Notes: generated by a model from the sequence alone, not told the origin. A stretch of 64,000 nucleotides of DNA from JABSOG01 sp965277695 (GCA_965277695.1 CBDIDQ010000063.1:1-64000); one strand, 5' to 3'; counted from the first letter of the stretch, positions 8,967 to 19,339 are shown. Numbers and translations: made by a program.

Positions 8967-11900
8967 TTAATGATGTATATTTTCAATCAGATAAATCTGT
9001 CGATTATCATGCTGAATGAAATCGACATCTTGATCACCATCAATATCTGCCATACGTCGCTTGAAACGACTAAACAATGGTGGCATTGGCTGCACTTCAG
9101 TGACAACTGGCAGTTCGATCAGTTCATTGAATTCAAACAACGCCAGCTCACCGGCCTTCAAAAAATTATTGAAGTTAGCTTCACCCGTACCGAACAAGTA
9201 ACCATGATAATTAAATCGACTGTTAATTGGTCGAGCAGTCAGACTGCCGTCATCGCCATAGCGATACCAAACACTCTGTACATGAAGCGGATTAACAATT
9301 GCGTCAACCCATGAAGTCACGACAAGCTCGGTATGACCATCTAAATTGACATCATAAAGTCCGAACGACATATACTCTTGCGTGTTTTCAGCAACGGAAA
9401 GCCAATCAGTATATTGATTGTCACCAAGATTAAGCCGGTATTGCAGGCTACCACAGATTGCGGAGGAGTAAAAACAGCTCGTTCGTTGATTAATTCGCCA
9501 TAAATCCGTCAGCGCATCGTGATTAAAATCACCAAAAGAAATACTGTACGAGGAGGATCCATCAAACGAATCGAAAATACTGGTATCGTGATCGCGAGTA
9601 TAAGTATTAGTGGCTTGGTCAGATAACCACCATCGACGAGGCCCTTCAAAATCAGTATCAACAAAAAACACCGAAAAATCCGCTTTGCCGTCATCATTGA
9701 TATCTTTTATTGCATCCAATCGAGCTAAATAAGGCCGTCCACCCGGAAAAGGGCTGATCATCTCAGCCGGAATTTCAGCCAAAACGGTACTCTCGCCAAA
9801 GCCGTTTTCTTGGCGATAACGCACCATCACGCGATGCAACTGACTTTCTGGGTCTTTACTAATGTAAATCACATCATCCTTGCCATTGCCATTGACATCA
9901 GCATACTTAACCCTGATGCCATCAAGTGCTGCCAAATCAGGGTCTGCAATCAACTGACCATCGTTGAGGGCAAAATGCCGATAGCTCAGCTCAGTATTGC
10001 CAGCAAATACAGTCACCATCACCCGTTCATTGCTAGCCGTCACATCCTGAATACTTTCAACGGCTTTAAACACCACTGTGCTGCCGCCTTCGTCTGTTGG
10101 CATGGCAAAATTGCCAGTACTGACAAAGCTATCAGACAACCAAAAGTTATTACCCACTTTGCGAATGGCACGATAATTCGCAGCTTCACTCCAGCTAACC
10201 AGCTGACAACCTGAGCAGTTGAAATTACGCTGATATTCATAAGTAAAGTGATCAGCACTGTTGCGATAATATATGTCCACAAGCGCACCATTACGGAACC
10301 TGACAATATCTTCACGGCCATCATTATCAACATCCATGGTAGCCAATAAATATAAGTAGCTTCTGGTACCCGCTTCATTCAACACCGATCCATACGGCGA
10401 CGCTGTTTTGATATAATCAGCGCTACTGTGGTCGTAGGTAATAAATCGAGTGCCGACTTGATCTTGTTCGTCAAATAGGTGAGCCAAACTATCCAACTGA
10501 TTTGGCGTACTCAGACAAACAATGCCACCGTCTCCACTGATCGCATTATGGACCAAATATGGGGTTTGATAATTATCCTGCTTTGACAAGGCATAGATAA
10601 AGGTATCCCGATCACCCGTCCCTAGTTTTTGCTCGGTAGCGATATAAAATATCTCTTGGCTATCAGCAGCACTGACGTTACAAGCCGCAATGTGATTCAC
10701 CTGCAAAAATTTGTTTTCATTACTAACGATGGTGGCCTCAGCATACTGCCCCTGCGCATTGGCGTTAAAGATATACATATGGTTGGTGTTGCCATCGTCA
10801 GTAGCAACAATCAGTGACTTTTGTTCACTCGATGGCGTATCAAACGTCAGTATTCTGAAATCGTGGTCGAAGCTATCAGCAGACCATGCCCCAGTCAGTA
10901 TACCAATCGGCTGACGGACACCAAACGCACCAGCACCGTCGTTAGTGGCATAAGAAAGTTGCCAGTCGCGACCACTGATATAGTTAAAAACAATCAAATC
11001 AGGCAGCTTATCGCCATTAATGTCTTCGAGTTTGGCTAGCACTTCAGTACTATCGATTGGACGAGGAAAAATTTCTCTTGAGGTCCGATCAATATCCAGC
11101 TCGCCATTATTCTTATACCAGAACAAACCATCGCCCTGGCTAGCCACAATGTCGGTAATACCATCGTTATCCATATCTTGGCCATCAAAGCCAAACATAC
11201 TCTTGCCATCATTACTGACGTCAAAGATCGGCTTAGCCGCAGCAAACGACGATTCACTGGCATTAACCGTTAGCTGAATCTGCTGTTCATTGACTGCGCC
11301 TTGAGCGTCAGTCGCAATTAATTTCAACTGGTATTGCAGCGTATCAGCCAAGGTTACCGGGGCGGTAAAATAGGCTTTGTTTTCATCGGTCATGACCATA
11401 TTGAGGGTTTCATCACCAGAGAGCTGCTCTAGCTTCATGTCAATTTGACCCGCAGGATCATCGGCGCTAAAAAGTTGCCATTCAATCACCGTAAAACCAC
11501 CACTTTTGCCAATAACCTCGGCATTGGTTTCAATCACCGGCGGAAATGCCGGATTATTAGAAACAATGATAGCAGCGCTCTCAGTGACCGTTTCCAATTC
11601 ATCATCAGCAACCGTGACAGAGAAAACCAATCGGCTGGCAGTAACGTCTGGTACGGTAAAATTAGCGTTAGCGGTGTTGGCGTCTTGCAAGTTCACCGGC
11701 GACCCTGAGATCTGTTGCCACTGGTAAGTGGCAATCGAACCATCGCTATCGCTGCCATTGGCAGTCAAAATAACATTTTCACCGGTCAATGCCATTGCCG
11801 CCACACTAGCCGTTGCGGTCGGCGCAGCATTAACTGGCTGAACATTCACTGTGGCTTGCGCTATTGAGACGATATCTTCATTGTCTGTCACAGTCACTTC

Positions 11901-12509
11901 GAAAGTCAGCTGTTGCTCACCGTCATTCACTGATACCACCGGGGCCGCAAAGGTCGCCGTCGCGGTGTCAGCAGTCACGAGGGTAACTGGCGTACCAGAC
12001 TTTTGTGTCCACGCATAACTGCTGATAGCACTGTCATCAGTCGCAGTGATTGCCAAGGTAACGGCTGTTTGTTCATCAACCGATTGTTCGCCGTCTAACA
12101 CTGATATTACTGGTGCGGCATTAACGGCGTTAACTGTTACCGTCACTTGCTCAGTGGTCACCGCTTGCTCGTTATCGGTCACAGCCACTTCAAACAATAG
12201 TTGTTGCCCATCGTCGTTGGACAATACCACTGGTGATGTAAAAGTCGCCGTAGCACTGTCGGTGTTAGCCAAGGTAACTGGCACACCGGACTTTTGCGTC
12301 CACGCATAAGTTGAAATCGAACCATTGTCAGTCGCACTGACCGACAATGAAGTCAAGGTTTGTTCATTAATCGTCAGTACATGCACCAACGATAATACCG
12401 GTGGTGTATTGACCACCACAACCGGAGGCGTATCACTGCCGCCTGAGCCACCACAGCCATAGAGGCCAGTAAATGCGCTCAATAGCGCCACTTTAGTGAA
12501 AATCTGCAT
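8967..12509 (-). CDS. Large lipoprotein with PKD-like domains and FG-GAP/VCBS repeats
   Basis: 1180 residues. The N-terminus has a lipoprotein signal with lipobox LYGC (Cys at about 19) and a Gly/Ser linker. Residues about 35-430 hold three to four repeats of a 90-95 residue PKD/K319-like beta domain (pattern AYAWTQKSGxPVTL ... FEVxVTDNE). The rest is a series of FG-GAP/VCBS motifs with calcium-type loops such as DMDNDGITDI, DINGDKLPDL, DVDNDGREDI and DINDDGKADF, predicting a beta-propeller. It would be lipid-anchored and exposed in the periplasm or at the cell surface. AAGGA lies about ten bases before the ATG. Forty bases separate it from the other lipoprotein. Function unknown; adhesion or polysaccharide binding is only a guess. 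Confidence 0.82.
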   Translation of the reverse strand: MQIFTKVALLSAFTGLYGCGGSGGSDTPPVVVVNTPPVLSLVHVLTINEQTLTSLSVSATDNGSISTYAWTQKSGVPVTLANTDSATATFTSPVVLSNDDGQQLLFEVAVTDNEQAVTTEQVTVTVNAVNAAPVISVLDGEQSVDEQTAVTLAITATDDSAISSYAWTQKSGTPVTLVTADTATATFAAPVVSVNDGEQQLTFEVTVTDNEDIVSIAQATVNVQPVNAAPTATASVAAMALTGENVILTANGSDSDGSIATYQWQQISGSPVNLQDANTANANFTVPDVTASRLVFSVTVADDELETVTESAAIIVSNNPAFPPVIETNAEVIGKSGGFTVIEWQLFSADDPAGQIDMKLEQLSGDETLNMVMTDENKAYFTAPVTLADTLQYQLKLIATDAQGAVNEQQIQLTVNASESSFAAAKPIFDVSNDGKSMFGFDGQDMDNDGITDIVASQGDGLFWYKNNGELDIDRTSREIFPRPIDSTEVLAKLEDINGDKLPDLIVFNYISGRDWQLSYATNDGAGAFGVRQPIGILTGAWSADSFDHDFRILTFDTPSSEQKSLIVATDDGNTNHMYIFNANAQGQYAEATIVSNENKFLQVNHIAACNVSAADSQEIFYIATEQKLGTGDRDTFIYALSKQDNYQTPYLVHNAISGDGGIVCLSTPNQLDSLAHLFDEQDQVGTRFITYDHSSADYIKTASPYGSVLNEAGTRSYLYLLATMDVDNDGREDIVRFRNGALVDIYYRNSADHFTYEYQRNFNCSGCQLVSWSEAANYRAIRKVGNNFWLSDSFVSTGNFAMPTDEGGSTVVFKAVESIQDVTASNERVMVTVFAGNTELSYRHFALNDGQLIADPDLAALDGIRVKYADVNGNGKDDVIYISKDPESQLHRVMVRYRQENGFGESTVLAEIPAEMISPFPGGRPYLARLDAIKDINDDGKADFSVFFVDTDFEGPRRWWLSDQATNTYTRDHDTSIFDSFDGSSSYSISFGDFNHDALTDLWRINQRTSCFYSSAICGSLQYRLNLGDNQYTDWLSVAENTQEYMSFGLYDVNLDGHTELVVTSWVDAIVNPLHVQSVWYRYGDDGSLTARPINSRFNYHGYLFGTGEANFNNFLKAGELALFEFNELIELPVVTEVQPMPPLFSRFKRRMADIDGDQDVDFIQHDNRQIYLIENIHH

Positions 12510-12549
12510 TGTCTATCTATTCCTTCTAAATATATTAATTTCCATTGTG

Positions 12550-15500
12550 TTAATGGTTAACATTAGCTGTATTGCCATTATTTTTACGAGACTTTGGCCA
12601 TGCGGTATTCGCCAGCGCACCCGCAGCCCCATAGACAGCATATAAAACACCGTCTTTACCTGTAACGTATATCAGACCATTGGCTGTGATCGCCAAAGGT
12701 TCACTGACAAAATCATCATTATCAAAAGGACTTTGGCCAATCCCACAAAACCCGTCAGACCAATCTTGCCAACCGTCAGCCGTTTGCTTAATCAGGCAAT
12801 GCTTGGGCGGAAAAAAATTGTCCAAAGAAGCAATCGACACTGAACCAAACCGCTGACCATTGGCGGCCAATAATGACGGTTTAAAACGCCAGTTGAAACT
12901 ATTCTGGCCAACCCGATTTACACTGACATTACCGCTTGCCTGCTCAACAGTGACATAACCATGGCTATTGCCAGCAGCAAAATCGACCATTATTTGTTCG
13001 CCAATTATCGGATCGTAATGATAAACCCCATCCGGAAGCTCACTGCGCCACTTTGTAGTACCGTTAGCATTAACTGCCAATAGCGCCTTAGCCGCCAAAC
13101 CACTGACAAAATACAGCGTACCTGTTTCATCAATAGAAATCCCCTGCGCCCCATCGGCACGACGCCATTTGAGTTGACCATCCGCTGAATAAGCCGCGAT
13201 GCTCAGTCGATTAGCAAGATAAATATTGCCATCGGGTCCCACCACAGGCGCGTTAGGATTGATTGGCGTATTGGCCGACCACAAGCTGATACCGTCTGGG
13301 TTGAGTGCATATAACCGGGTGATATCAGCAAAATAGATAGTGCCATCATCCGCAATCGCCATTTCAGTGGCATTAGGCACCAATGCGCTTTGCCACTTTA
13401 ACTCGCCAGTCGCTGAAAACGCCGACAGTTTGCCTTGCATCGTCCGGACATATAAGGTGCCATCCGGGGCAACCACCGGTTGATGTTTGGCATTGCTCAA
13501 ATCATATTGCCAAAGTAAGCGGTTGTTACTGTCAATCGCCCGTAAATTATCAGACACCGTGTAAACCGTATTATCTGCGGTAATAGTCGATAATGAGGTT
13601 ATCCCATTGACTGGCAATATAGCTCGATTTAACTGACCCTCAGGCGATTGTTCGACACAATTAACCGGTCGTTTTAGCGCCCCTGCTGATAACACCGAAT
13701 CAAGAAAATCCAATTGCTCACATTGCAATGGTGGCAAACCCGTCAAATTCAGCAAGCTTAAGCGTAATGTCAGCAAAGGGGTGATATTCAATTCGTTGAT
13801 AGGATTACCGCTTAAATCTAAGCGCTGCAAATTTCGAGCAAACAAGATGCTCGGTTGATTGGCACTCACACTAGTGATGGCATTATCGCTCAAATCCAAT
13901 TCAGTGAGATAGAACAAGCTATTAAGCCGACTGATATCACTAATGTTGTTACCTTTAAGCTGAATGCGGAGTAAACCTTGAAGTGCTTCAATACCGTTCA
14001 GGCTGGTTATTGCTGCCGACTCACAAACCAGCGTGTGCATATCTTCGACGTCTGTCCAACCATGGGTTGTTGCATTATCGTTGACGCATTGGGACAGCTG
14101 GGCATCTTCAAATGACAAGTTAGCAATGGCGTTACCGCTGCGCTGACAAGTCTCGGCGAATAACAACTGAGCCTCAGGCAATAACATCTGAAGCCGGGTG
14201 ACGTCACCACAAACAACCTCGTTGCTACCCTCAAGATTCAGGTAAGTTAAACTAGCTGCATCTGTAAATAACAGCGCAATATGACTGCTGATCTTGGTGC
14301 CGGATAAACCTAATCTCGCCAGTTTGGGGAATGTTCGATAAAAAGGTATGGTATTAAAGCGGCGAAACGTCGGGTTATTGTCCAGTTTTAATTCACTCAG
14401 TTGGGCAAAAGGTTGATTAAACGCGACGTCAAAATCAGCAATTCGGTTACCAGATAAATCGATTGATTGCAACTGACTCAGTTGAGTCAAACCACTCACC
14501 TGAACAATATTGCTATTAGCACAATTTAATTGGTTGAACTGCTCAACTGTGGTCCAATTATTGGCCTGAGCGATTTGTGTCACACAGCTCTTAAGGGCTG
14601 GATCGGTAAAAGCCAGATTGGCGATCATTTTTTGTGGCCGCACCACAATATCCAAAGTATCACTATAGCTATCACCGTCTGAGGTGGTGATATCCAGACT
14701 GAGTGTCCATGTCGTTGGCTTACTAACTGACGGGGTTAAAAACCCAGTGGTGAGTTGTCGTGGATTTTCAATGACATGGCGTCCAGACAACCCCAAACCC
14801 AGGGTTTTCCAGCGAATTTCACTATCAGCGGCCACTGCGCCTGCCAACATGCCATTGAGTTCAATGGTTTCAAAGCTATTGACGATGATATCGTTACCCG
14901 CATCAACGATAACCTTTTGGCTACCATCAACGACTGTGACTGTGGTTAACGCTGACGCCGAAGTACTCTCGCTATCAGTAATGGTCAAGCTGAATATTAA
15001 CTGCTCATCAGTCGAATTGTTGGCCATAACAGGTGCATCAAACTCAGTGATCATCGCATTTGGCTGACTCAGAGTCACAGCTGTACCACTCAGTTGCTGC
15101 CATTGATAGCTGATGATGTCACTGGCACTCGTTGAAAGCTCAGCGGATAAAGTGACCCGACTGGCCGTTACTGCCGTTTGATTTGCGCCGCCATTGGCAC
15201 CGGCTATTTTTGCCGGGTCGATAACCACAATAGTTACCGCGTCAGTGGCGATTGCTGATTGATTGTCTGTGACTTGCAACTCAAAAGTCAGCGCAACTGG
15301 CGTATCAACCACTGGGCTGATGAAATCAGCTTGCCAGTTGTGGCTATCGTGTAATGTCAGCTGTGGACCTGATGTTTGGCTCCACTGTAAAGTCGTTACG
15401 TTAGCCTCGGCGTCTTGTCCGGCACCGCTTAACTGGTATAACGTTTCACTGGTGACAATCTGATCTTCACCAGCATTAACCGACGGTAATTCGTTAACCG

Positions 15501-16200
15501 GATTAACTGTCACTGACACACTATGGATCGCTGTTGCCCCTTCATTGTCCGTCACCATCAATGCAAAACCGAGTGTTTCAGTGGCAGTTAAGGTCGGTGC
15601 GGTAAAGCTGGTATTTGCAGTGGTTGTGGTGGCAAGCGTGGTGCTGACACCTGAGGTTTGAGTCCATTGATAAGCGACGATACTGCCATCACTATCATTC
15701 CCTGAACCTGCCAGTAAAACAATGGATTGCTCATCCACCGATTGGCTATCTCCAGCATTCGCCACTGGTGTGGCGTTAACCGGGTTCACGCTGATCGACA
15801 CCGTATCACTGGCTTGAGCACCGTCATCATCGGTGACAGTCAAAGTGAACGTCAGCTGTTCATTAATGGTGAGTGTTGGCGTGGTAAAACTGGCGCTAGC
15901 ACTATCGGCGTCAACCAAAGAGACTGTGCTTCCGGCCGTTTGACTCCAGCTAAAAGCCGTAATATTGCCATCACTGTCGCTACCGGAGCCGGACAAAATA
16001 ACCAGTGTTTGTTCATCAGCAGTTTGTGCACCACCAGCCTCAACTAGTGGCAAGACGTTGGTGGCAATGGTGCCTCCACCGGAAGAAGTGCCTCCACCGG
16101 CGGAAGATCCCCCATCAGAGGAAGACCCTCCTCCACATGCACTGAGCATTGCGGTTAACACAACAGCTGAAATAGACTTAATTGAAAACGAATTTTCCAT
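12550..16200 (-). CDS. Large lipoprotein with PKD-like, LRR and PQQ-propeller regions
   Basis: 1216 residues. A lipoprotein signal ends at lipobox LSAC, followed by a Gly/Ser-rich linker. Residues about 50-530 hold five to six PKD/K319-like domains (pattern QLSGAGQDAE ... LQWSQTSGPQLTL ... FELQVTDNQ). Residues about 540-860 hold leucine-rich repeats (LQSIDLSGNRIADF, LTELDLSDNAIT) with two separated blocks, each opened by a Cys-containing cap (FTDPALKSCVTQIAQANNWT and FEDAQLSQCVNDNATTHGWT). Residues about 870-1205 hold PQQ-like blades (VAPDGTLYVRTMQGKLSAFS, IADDGTIYFADITRLYALNP). All are protein- or ligand-binding scaffolds; no catalytic motif is visible. It is the upstream gene of the lipoprotein pair and has its own promoter candidate. 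Confidence 0.82.
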   Translation of the reverse strand: MENSFSIKSISAVVLTAMLSACGGGSSSDGGSSAGGGTSSGGGTIATNVLPLVEAGGAQTADEQTLVILSGSGSDSDGNITAFSWSQTAGSTVSLVDADSASASFTTPTLTINEQLTFTLTVTDDDGAQASDTVSISVNPVNATPVANAGDSQSVDEQSIVLLAGSGNDSDGSIVAYQWTQTSGVSTTLATTTTANTSFTAPTLTATETLGFALMVTDNEGATAIHSVSVTVNPVNELPSVNAGEDQIVTSETLYQLSGAGQDAEANVTTLQWSQTSGPQLTLHDSHNWQADFISPVVDTPVALTFELQVTDNQSAIATDAVTIVVIDPAKIAGANGGANQTAVTASRVTLSAELSTSASDIISYQWQQLSGTAVTLSQPNAMITEFDAPVMANNSTDEQLIFSLTITDSESTSASALTTVTVVDGSQKVIVDAGNDIIVNSFETIELNGMLAGAVAADSEIRWKTLGLGLSGRHVIENPRQLTTGFLTPSVSKPTTWTLSLDITTSDGDSYSDTLDIVVRPQKMIANLAFTDPALKSCVTQIAQANNWTTVEQFNQLNCANSNIVQVSGLTQLSQLQSIDLSGNRIADFDVAFNQPFAQLSELKLDNNPTFRRFNTIPFYRTFPKLARLGLSGTKISSHIALLFTDAASLTYLNLEGSNEVVCGDVTRLQMLLPEAQLLFAETCQRSGNAIANLSFEDAQLSQCVNDNATTHGWTDVEDMHTLVCESAAITSLNGIEALQGLLRIQLKGNNISDISRLNSLFYLTELDLSDNAITSVSANQPSILFARNLQRLDLSGNPINELNITPLLTLRLSLLNLTGLPPLQCEQLDFLDSVLSAGALKRPVNCVEQSPEGQLNRAILPVNGITSLSTITADNTVYTVSDNLRAIDSNNRLLWQYDLSNAKHQPVVAPDGTLYVRTMQGKLSAFSATGELKWQSALVPNATEMAIADDGTIYFADITRLYALNPDGISLWSANTPINPNAPVVGPDGNIYLANRLSIAAYSADGQLKWRRADGAQGISIDETGTLYFVSGLAAKALLAVNANGTTKWRSELPDGVYHYDPIIGEQIMVDFAAGNSHGYVTVEQASGNVSVNRVGQNSFNWRFKPSLLAANGQRFGSVSIASLDNFFPPKHCLIKQTADGWQDWSDGFCGIGQSPFDNDDFVSEPLAITANGLIYVTGKDGVLYAVYGAAGALANTAWPKSRKNNGNTANVNH

Positions 16201-16220
16201 GGGTATACCCTTTTACCTTA

Positions 16221-16249
16221 TATATACAAATCGCGATTGATTTCATCAA
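16221..16249 (-). promoter_or_regulatory. Promoter candidate for the lipoprotein pair
   Basis: On the minus strand TTGATG (16244-16249) and TATATA (16221-16226) are separated by exactly 17 bases. The -10 lies about 20 bases before the ATG at 16200. The short leader includes an AGGG ribosome-binding site. Confidence 0.5.
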
Positions 16250-16324
16250 CACCTTCATCATGAAACCAATCATTCCCTAAACCGAGATCATCCAACCCCG
16301 GTATACTCTTAAAATCTTGCTTAT

Positions 16325-16359
16325 CTTACTTTTAATACTTACTTTTAATACTTACTTTA
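16325..16359. repeat. 13 bp tandem repeat, about 2.7 copies
   Basis: CTTACTTTTAATA is repeated exactly at 16325-16337 and 16338-16350, followed by a partial third copy. It occupies the space just after the acetyltransferase stop (minus strand), in the otherwise empty gap 16201-16362. Confidence 0.85.
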
Positions 16360-16362
16360 CTA

Positions 16363-16941
16363 TTAACCTTTTTGTAACCCTTTAAGCACTACCAGTGTCG
16401 CTTCATCTTCAACCGGTTTACGAGCGCCTTTGTCGAAATAGAACCATTGACCGATAAAAGTATAATAACGATTATCCAATGGTTCGGCTTTGGTAATAAC
16501 CCGTTGAGCGCCAGATACTACCACACTATTATCAGGCACATCCTGATAAACCACGGTATTGGCACCAATACGGACATTATTGCCGACTGTTACCGCACCA
16601 ACTATTTTGGCACCGGCCCCAATATAAACATTGTCACCAATCACTGGTGCACCAAACCCCTTTGAATCCGGTAAAGTAACAGAACCAATGGTGACCTGTT
16701 GAAAAATGGTGCAATTATCACCAATCACCGCACTGCCTGAAATAAAAATGCTTTTCATGCCATGAGGGAAACACGGTTCAGACTTAATCTGGCTATTCCA
16801 CTCAATTCCACTGTTATTCTCATACTGATACAGTGAATACAGCAACCGGGCTAGCTTGGCTTTTAAAGGCGAAGTTGAGTGACATAAAGTCCTAATTCGC
16901 CATATCGAACCAAAGGGTTTAATCAATACTCTGGCTAACAA
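16363..16941 (-). CDS. Serine-acetyltransferase-like hexapeptide acetyltransferase
   Basis: 192 residues. From about residue 70 there are left-handed beta-helix hexapeptide repeats (VIGDNCTIFQQVTIG, APVIGDNVYIGAGAKIVG, VTVGNNVRIGANTVV) ending in the CysE-like VPDNSVVVSGAQRVI. It lacks the long CysE N-terminal domain, so it is more like the O-acetyltransferases of polysaccharide loci that use acetyl-CoA to acetylate a sugar. The start is a TTG supported by AGGAG seven bases upstream; no ATG fits. It follows the glycosyltransferase at 17034 after a 92-base gap that carries no gene. The acceptor is unknown. Confidence 0.82.
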   Translation of the reverse strand: MLARVLIKPFGSIWRIRTLCHSTSPLKAKLARLLYSLYQYENNSGIEWNSQIKSEPCFPHGMKSIFISGSAVIGDNCTIFQQVTIGSVTLPDSKGFGAPVIGDNVYIGAGAKIVGAVTVGNNVRIGANTVVYQDVPDNSVVVSGAQRVITKAEPLDNRYYTFIGQWFYFDKGARKPVEDEATLVVLKGLQKG

Positions 16942-17033
16942 AGTGCTACTCCTGTAAACAGCCGAGATAAAAAATCAAGCAAAAAGATGACTGCGCACAG
17001 TACCATAAACATTTCAAATCAACAATCGCCGGG

Positions 17034-18191
17034 CTAAAAACTATCAATAAAACGCACAAAACGTTGCTTTTCAGTATCCCATTGCATCGACAAATAACGC
17101 TGATGGGCCTTTTGGGCTTTTTGCGCCGCCGCTGCCGGGTCCGCCTTGATTTGTGCAATCACTCGGGCCAAATCTTCATCGTCGTCAAAATAGAACAACA
17201 TCTCATCATCAAAGCAGGCTTCAACCGCTTTGATGCGAGGACAGACTGTCGGTATCTGGCAAGCAACGTATTCCAGCAGTTTAACTGGCAACAAAATATC
17301 GCTGAATTCGCCGGTATAGTTAAGCACTAAACCGACATCCGCTTGTTGCAACATATTGCCGACACTGGTTGGATCAAAGCCACCATTGAGCTGACACATC
17401 TCACTGATACCGAGGGTTTTGCTCTGCGCCTTGATATCATCATAAAAAGGCCCTCTGCCATGCACTTGCAAACGGTAGCTGTTATCTTGCTCACTGAGTT
17501 TTTTGACCACAGGTAATACCCGCGCTAAACCATAACGCTGATGGATATTGCCGTGATGAAACAAGGTAAACTCGCCAGCGGGTTTTTCGGCAGGGTGGGT
17601 GATTTGCAACATCGCCGAATCGGGGGTGTTGTGAATGATCAACGATACCTTTTTGATTCGGCTCGACAAAATCTGCTCAATCACGGTATTGACGGTCATC
17701 ACTCTTGAGGCAAAGGCAGCACTTAACCACTCCTCGAAAAACAACAGTTTTTCGAGCTTACTACCTTTGATATCAAACAGGTTAGCGTATAGCTCTGGCA
17801 TCACGTCATGCATATCCAAAATCACTTTGGCACCAAACAAACGGGGAATAAGCGCAGAAAACACCAAGAAGTTTGGCATGTTATGCACCATCACCACTTT
17901 GGGACGAATTTTGAGAAATAACCACGAAACCTTTAGAAACGCTAAAAAGACAAACTGGACATATTCCATGATGTAGGAGAATTTACTGCGCTCAACCGAG
18001 CGGGACGCGCGGCAGCGGTGAATATCAACGCCATTAAAATGCTCGGTGGCAGGCTGATAACCCTTATTCAGGCAAATAATATCCACCTGTTTACCAGCAG
18101 CCACTAGGGCTTCGGCTTCACGGCGCACTCGCGTATCTTCAATATAATACGCGTGTACCACCATCATGATTCTGTTGCGGTTATAAAACAT
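17034..18191 (-). CDS. Glycosyltransferase family 4
   Basis: 385 residues. The N-terminal domain opens with the GT4 pattern MMVVHAYYIEDTRVRREAEA and continues with VVMVHNMPNFLVF and VILDMHDVMPELY. The C-terminal domain contains FHHGNIHQRYGLARVLPVV and a QADVGLVLNYTGEFSDILLPVKLLEY stretch where the usual E-x7-E is loosely kept. This organisation resembles WbpH/WbuB-like transferases. The ATG at 18191 follows GGGGTAAA; an internal Met at codon 9 is a weaker alternative. It is next to the aminotransferase of the Ugd-WbpB-D-E-like set and may use its product, which is an inference from order only. Confidence 0.86.
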   Translation of the reverse strand: MFYNRNRIMMVVHAYYIEDTRVRREAEALVAAGKQVDIICLNKGYQPATEHFNGVDIHRCRASRSVERSKFSYIMEYVQFVFLAFLKVSWLFLKIRPKVVMVHNMPNFLVFSALIPRLFGAKVILDMHDVMPELYANLFDIKGSKLEKLLFFEEWLSAAFASRVMTVNTVIEQILSSRIKKVSLIIHNTPDSAMLQITHPAEKPAGEFTLFHHGNIHQRYGLARVLPVVKKLSEQDNSYRLQVHGRGPFYDDIKAQSKTLGISEMCQLNGGFDPTSVGNMLQQADVGLVLNYTGEFSDILLPVKLLEYVACQIPTVCPRIKAVEACFDDEMLFYFDDDEDLARVIAQIKADPAAAAQKAQKAHQRYLSMQWDTEKQRFVRFIDSF

Positions 18192-18224
18192 CTTTTACCC
18201 CGGCTTAGCCTGATTTAGCCTGAT

Positions 18225-19334
18225 TTAGGCGAAAAAGCGTTTAACGCTATCAGCAACCTTAACGATGTCATCCATGGTCAAATGCTCGCCGATAGGCAGG
18301 CTCAACAAGTTTTTATCGGTTTCATGGGCAAAGAAAGCTTCATCCGCCTGACCGAGGTAATCATAAGCGGCCAGTTTAGGCAAGGCAATCGGGTAATGGA
18401 TACCGACCTGAATATCATCAGCAACCAAGTGTGCTTTAAGTTCATCGCGCTTATCAGTGCGGATAACAAACAAGTGATAAGCCTGTTTTGCCCACTGCGC
18501 CCGCTGTGGTAACACAATCTGGCTGCAATCGGCTAATAACTCGACATAGCTGTCGGCTACGGCAATCCGGCGTTCAACCCAAGCAGCCAAATGCTGTAAC
18601 TTGACACTTAAAATCGCCGCTTGTAGGCCATCAAGGCGCGAGTTACGGCCTTCAAATTCGTGGTCATACTTGGCGACCCGACCATGGTTAGCAATTTTAC
18701 GACACTTTAATGCCAGTTCTTGGTTATTGGTGACAATCGCGCCACCATCGCCATAAGCGCCGAGGTTTTTACCCGGGTAGAAGCTAAAGGTACCAATATC
18801 ACCAATCGCGCCAACTCGGCGACCTTTGTATTCTGCGCCATGGGCCTGAGCACAGTCTTCAATGATTTTTAAATCATGTTGCTGCGCTAATGCCAACAAT
18901 GCATCCATATCACACGGATGACCATATAAATGAACCACCATGATGGCAGCGGTTTTAGTGCTAATTTTGCTTTTCACACTATCAATCGACAAGCTGTAAT
19001 TATCGGCATCACAATCGCAAAAAATCACTTTATGACCACTGCGGGTGATTGCCTCAGCACTGGCAATAAAGCTATTGGCAGCGACAATAATTTCTGAGTT
19101 TTCAGGTAGTTGTAGTGCTTCTATAGCGATTTCAATGGCATCGGTGCCATTGGCCACACCAAGACAATGTTGTGCCTGTTGAAATTCGGCAAACTCAGCT
19201 TCAAAGGTTTTGACATATTCGCCGCCGATATAGGCTGACTTTTTGATCACATCACTGATTGCCTGATTGATTTGCGGTTCGATTGACTGGTATTGCGCGT
19301 ATAAATCTAAAAACTTGACCGTTTTATTTAACAT
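18225..19334 (-). CDS. DegT/DnrJ/EryC1/StrS sugar aminotransferase (WbpE-like)
   Basis: 369 residues. Landmarks are CLGVANGTDAIEIAIEAL, VIEDCAQAHGAEYKGRRVG and FSFYPGKNLGAYGDGGAIV, whose lysine should form the PLP Schiff base. The G-x-Y-GDGGA context is typical of WbpE/FdtB-like enzymes acting on 3-keto sugars. It is the last of four closely spaced genes (Ugd, Gfo/Idh, hexapeptide acyltransferase, this one). In Pseudomonas the corresponding order wbpA-B-D-E makes UDP-diacetamido uronic acid. The start lies five bases after the acyltransferase stop. Confidence 0.92.
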   Translation of the reverse strand: MLNKTVKFLDLYAQYQSIEPQINQAISDVIKKSAYIGGEYVKTFEAEFAEFQQAQHCLGVANGTDAIEIAIEALQLPENSEIIVAANSFIASAEAITRSGHKVIFCDCDADNYSLSIDSVKSKISTKTAAIMVVHLYGHPCDMDALLALAQQHDLKIIEDCAQAHGAEYKGRRVGAIGDIGTFSFYPGKNLGAYGDGGAIVTNNQELALKCRKIANHGRVAKYDHEFEGRNSRLDGLQAAILSVKLQHLAAWVERRIAVADSYVELLADCSQIVLPQRAQWAKQAYHLFVIRTDKRDELKAHLVADDIQVGIHYPIALPKLAAYDYLGQADEAFFAHETDKNLLSLPIGEHLTMDDIVKVADSVKRFFA

Positions 19335-19339
19335 TTTGC

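Noticed and set aside
9810..12309. Several plus-strand open frames of 60-134 codons across the two lipoprotein genes
   Set aside because: They are antisense to strongly supported domains (FG-GAP, PKD, PQQ), lack ribosome-binding sites, and have no recognisable protein features.
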